A DNA stretch of 5,792 bases. It comes from Chitinophagales bacterium. Its GTDB lineage: Bacteria; Bacteroidota; Bacteroidia; Chitinophagales; CAIODY01. Positions 5,392 to 5,792 of this stretch are shown here, in pieces. Where the stretch lies: NCBI GenBank assembly GCA_023251415.1, contig JAHEYX010000211.1:1-5792 (forward strand), in the 5' to 3' direction. Within the stretch, counting starts at the first letter, position 1. Each line of letters begins with the position of its first letter. The notes under the pieces are model-generated. The model ran no database searches. It saw only the letters and a program-made list of their open reading frames with translations, and was not told the DNA's origin. A program made the translations under genes and the position numbers.

Positions 5392-5792
5392 TTAATGAAG
5401 CGTTTCGTTTGCAAATTGTTGAACAAAGCGTTGATCATTTTCGCTGAACAAACGCAAATCTTTAAGTTGGTATTTTAACATCGTCAAACGTTCTATACCC
5501 ATACCAAAAGCAAATCCCGTGTATTCTTCGGGGTCTATTCCACAATTTCTTAATACATTCGGATGAACCATCCCACAACCTAATATTTCCACCCAACCGG
5601 TTTGTTTACATACACTACAACCACTTCCTCCACAAATAAAACAGGAAATATCCATTTCAGCAGAAGGCTCTGTAAATGGAAAGTAGGAAGGGCGAAAACG
5701 AATCTTCACCTCTTTACCAAAAAACTGCGTGACAAAAAAGTATAGTGTTTGCTTTAAATCCACAAATGAAACCTGCTTATCTATATAAAGCC
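5392..5792 (-). CDS. pheS: Phenylalanine--tRNA ligase alpha subunit, C-terminal part (5' end outside window)
   Basis: PheS is the catalytic alpha subunit of the cytoplasmic alpha2beta2 enzyme that charges tRNA-Phe. The frame is open to the right edge and encodes LYIDKQVSF ahead of the first possible internal start (GTG at 5763), so that GTG is not the true start. About 133 of roughly 340 residues are present. Visible are the class II synthetase motif region RFRPSYFPFTEPSAE, the GCGMVHPNVL stretch, and motif 3 as GFAFGMGIERLTML, whose arginine contacts ATP. A CFICGGSGCSVCKQTGW insertion carries four cysteines in two CxxC pairs; it is the form seen in Bacillus-type PheS, whereas E. coli PheS lacks these cysteines. 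The C-terminus, FSENDQRFVQQF, is typical. pheT is not seen; the next gene downstream is the ABC-2 permease, so pheS is not followed by pheT here. Confidence 0.96.
   Translation of the reverse strand, partial: LYIDKQVSFVDLKQTLYFFVTQFFGKEVKIRFRPSYFPFTEPSAEMDISCFICGGSGCSVCKQTGWVEILGCGMVHPNVLRNCGIDPEEYTGFAFGMGIERLTMLKYQLKDLRLFSENDQRFVQQFANETLH

Noticed and set aside
5641..5690. Cysteine cluster in PheS as a novel zinc-finger fusion
   Set aside because: The same two-CxxC insertion is normal in Bacillus-type PheS, so it is a family feature, not a fusion.

Overview
The window looks like chromosomal DNA from a member of the Bacteroidota. It is AT-rich, Shine-Dalgarno sequences are essentially absent, and the recognisable promoters fit the Bacteroidota -33/-7 pattern (TTTG-like, then TAnnTTTG). 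The proteins also have Bacteroidota-like traits: an anchored two-PDZ HtrA ending in an aromatic tail, a CcmE with CPSKY in place of the proteobacterial HxxxY, and DapF for meso-DAP peptidoglycan. I cannot name a genus. Coding density is very high. The longest non-coding stretch is the 141-bp divergent region at 2264-2404, so there is no gene-free stretch over 300 bases. I see no tRNA, rRNA, CRISPR array, insertion sequence or phage gene.

Layout: (1) 1-725, + strand, the 3' end of uvrB (nucleotide excision repair), ending in a strong hairpin terminator (735-763) shared with the converging gene. (2) 785-2263, - strand, a DegP/HtrA envelope protease with its own promoter. (3) 2264-2404, a divergent regulatory region holding the degP promoter, a possible dapF promoter and several dyads. 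(4) 2405-3262, + strand, dapF. (5) 3252-3656, - strand, ccmE, which converges on dapF with an 11-bp overlap of the coding ends and has its own promoter. (6) 3722-5792, - strand, pheS (3' part), an ABC-2 permease and a LolA/RseB-like periplasmic protein, closely spaced and probably one transcript.

Working together: apart from uvrB and pheS, every gene serves the cell envelope. degP does periplasmic quality control, dapF makes the peptidoglycan precursor, ccmE carries haem for cytochrome c maturation, and the permease plus LolA-like pair probably handles a lipid or lipoprotein, or exports some other substrate. The permease has no ATPase partner inside the window.

Novelty: most of this is ordinary housekeeping DNA and I do not see an undescribed defence or mobile system. 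The parts most worth a second look are the ABC-2 permease/LolA-like pair behind pheS, the cysteine-type CcmE, the dyads over the degP/dapF and ccmE promoters, the possible leaderless dapF transcript, and the terminator-free overlap of dapF and ccmE.
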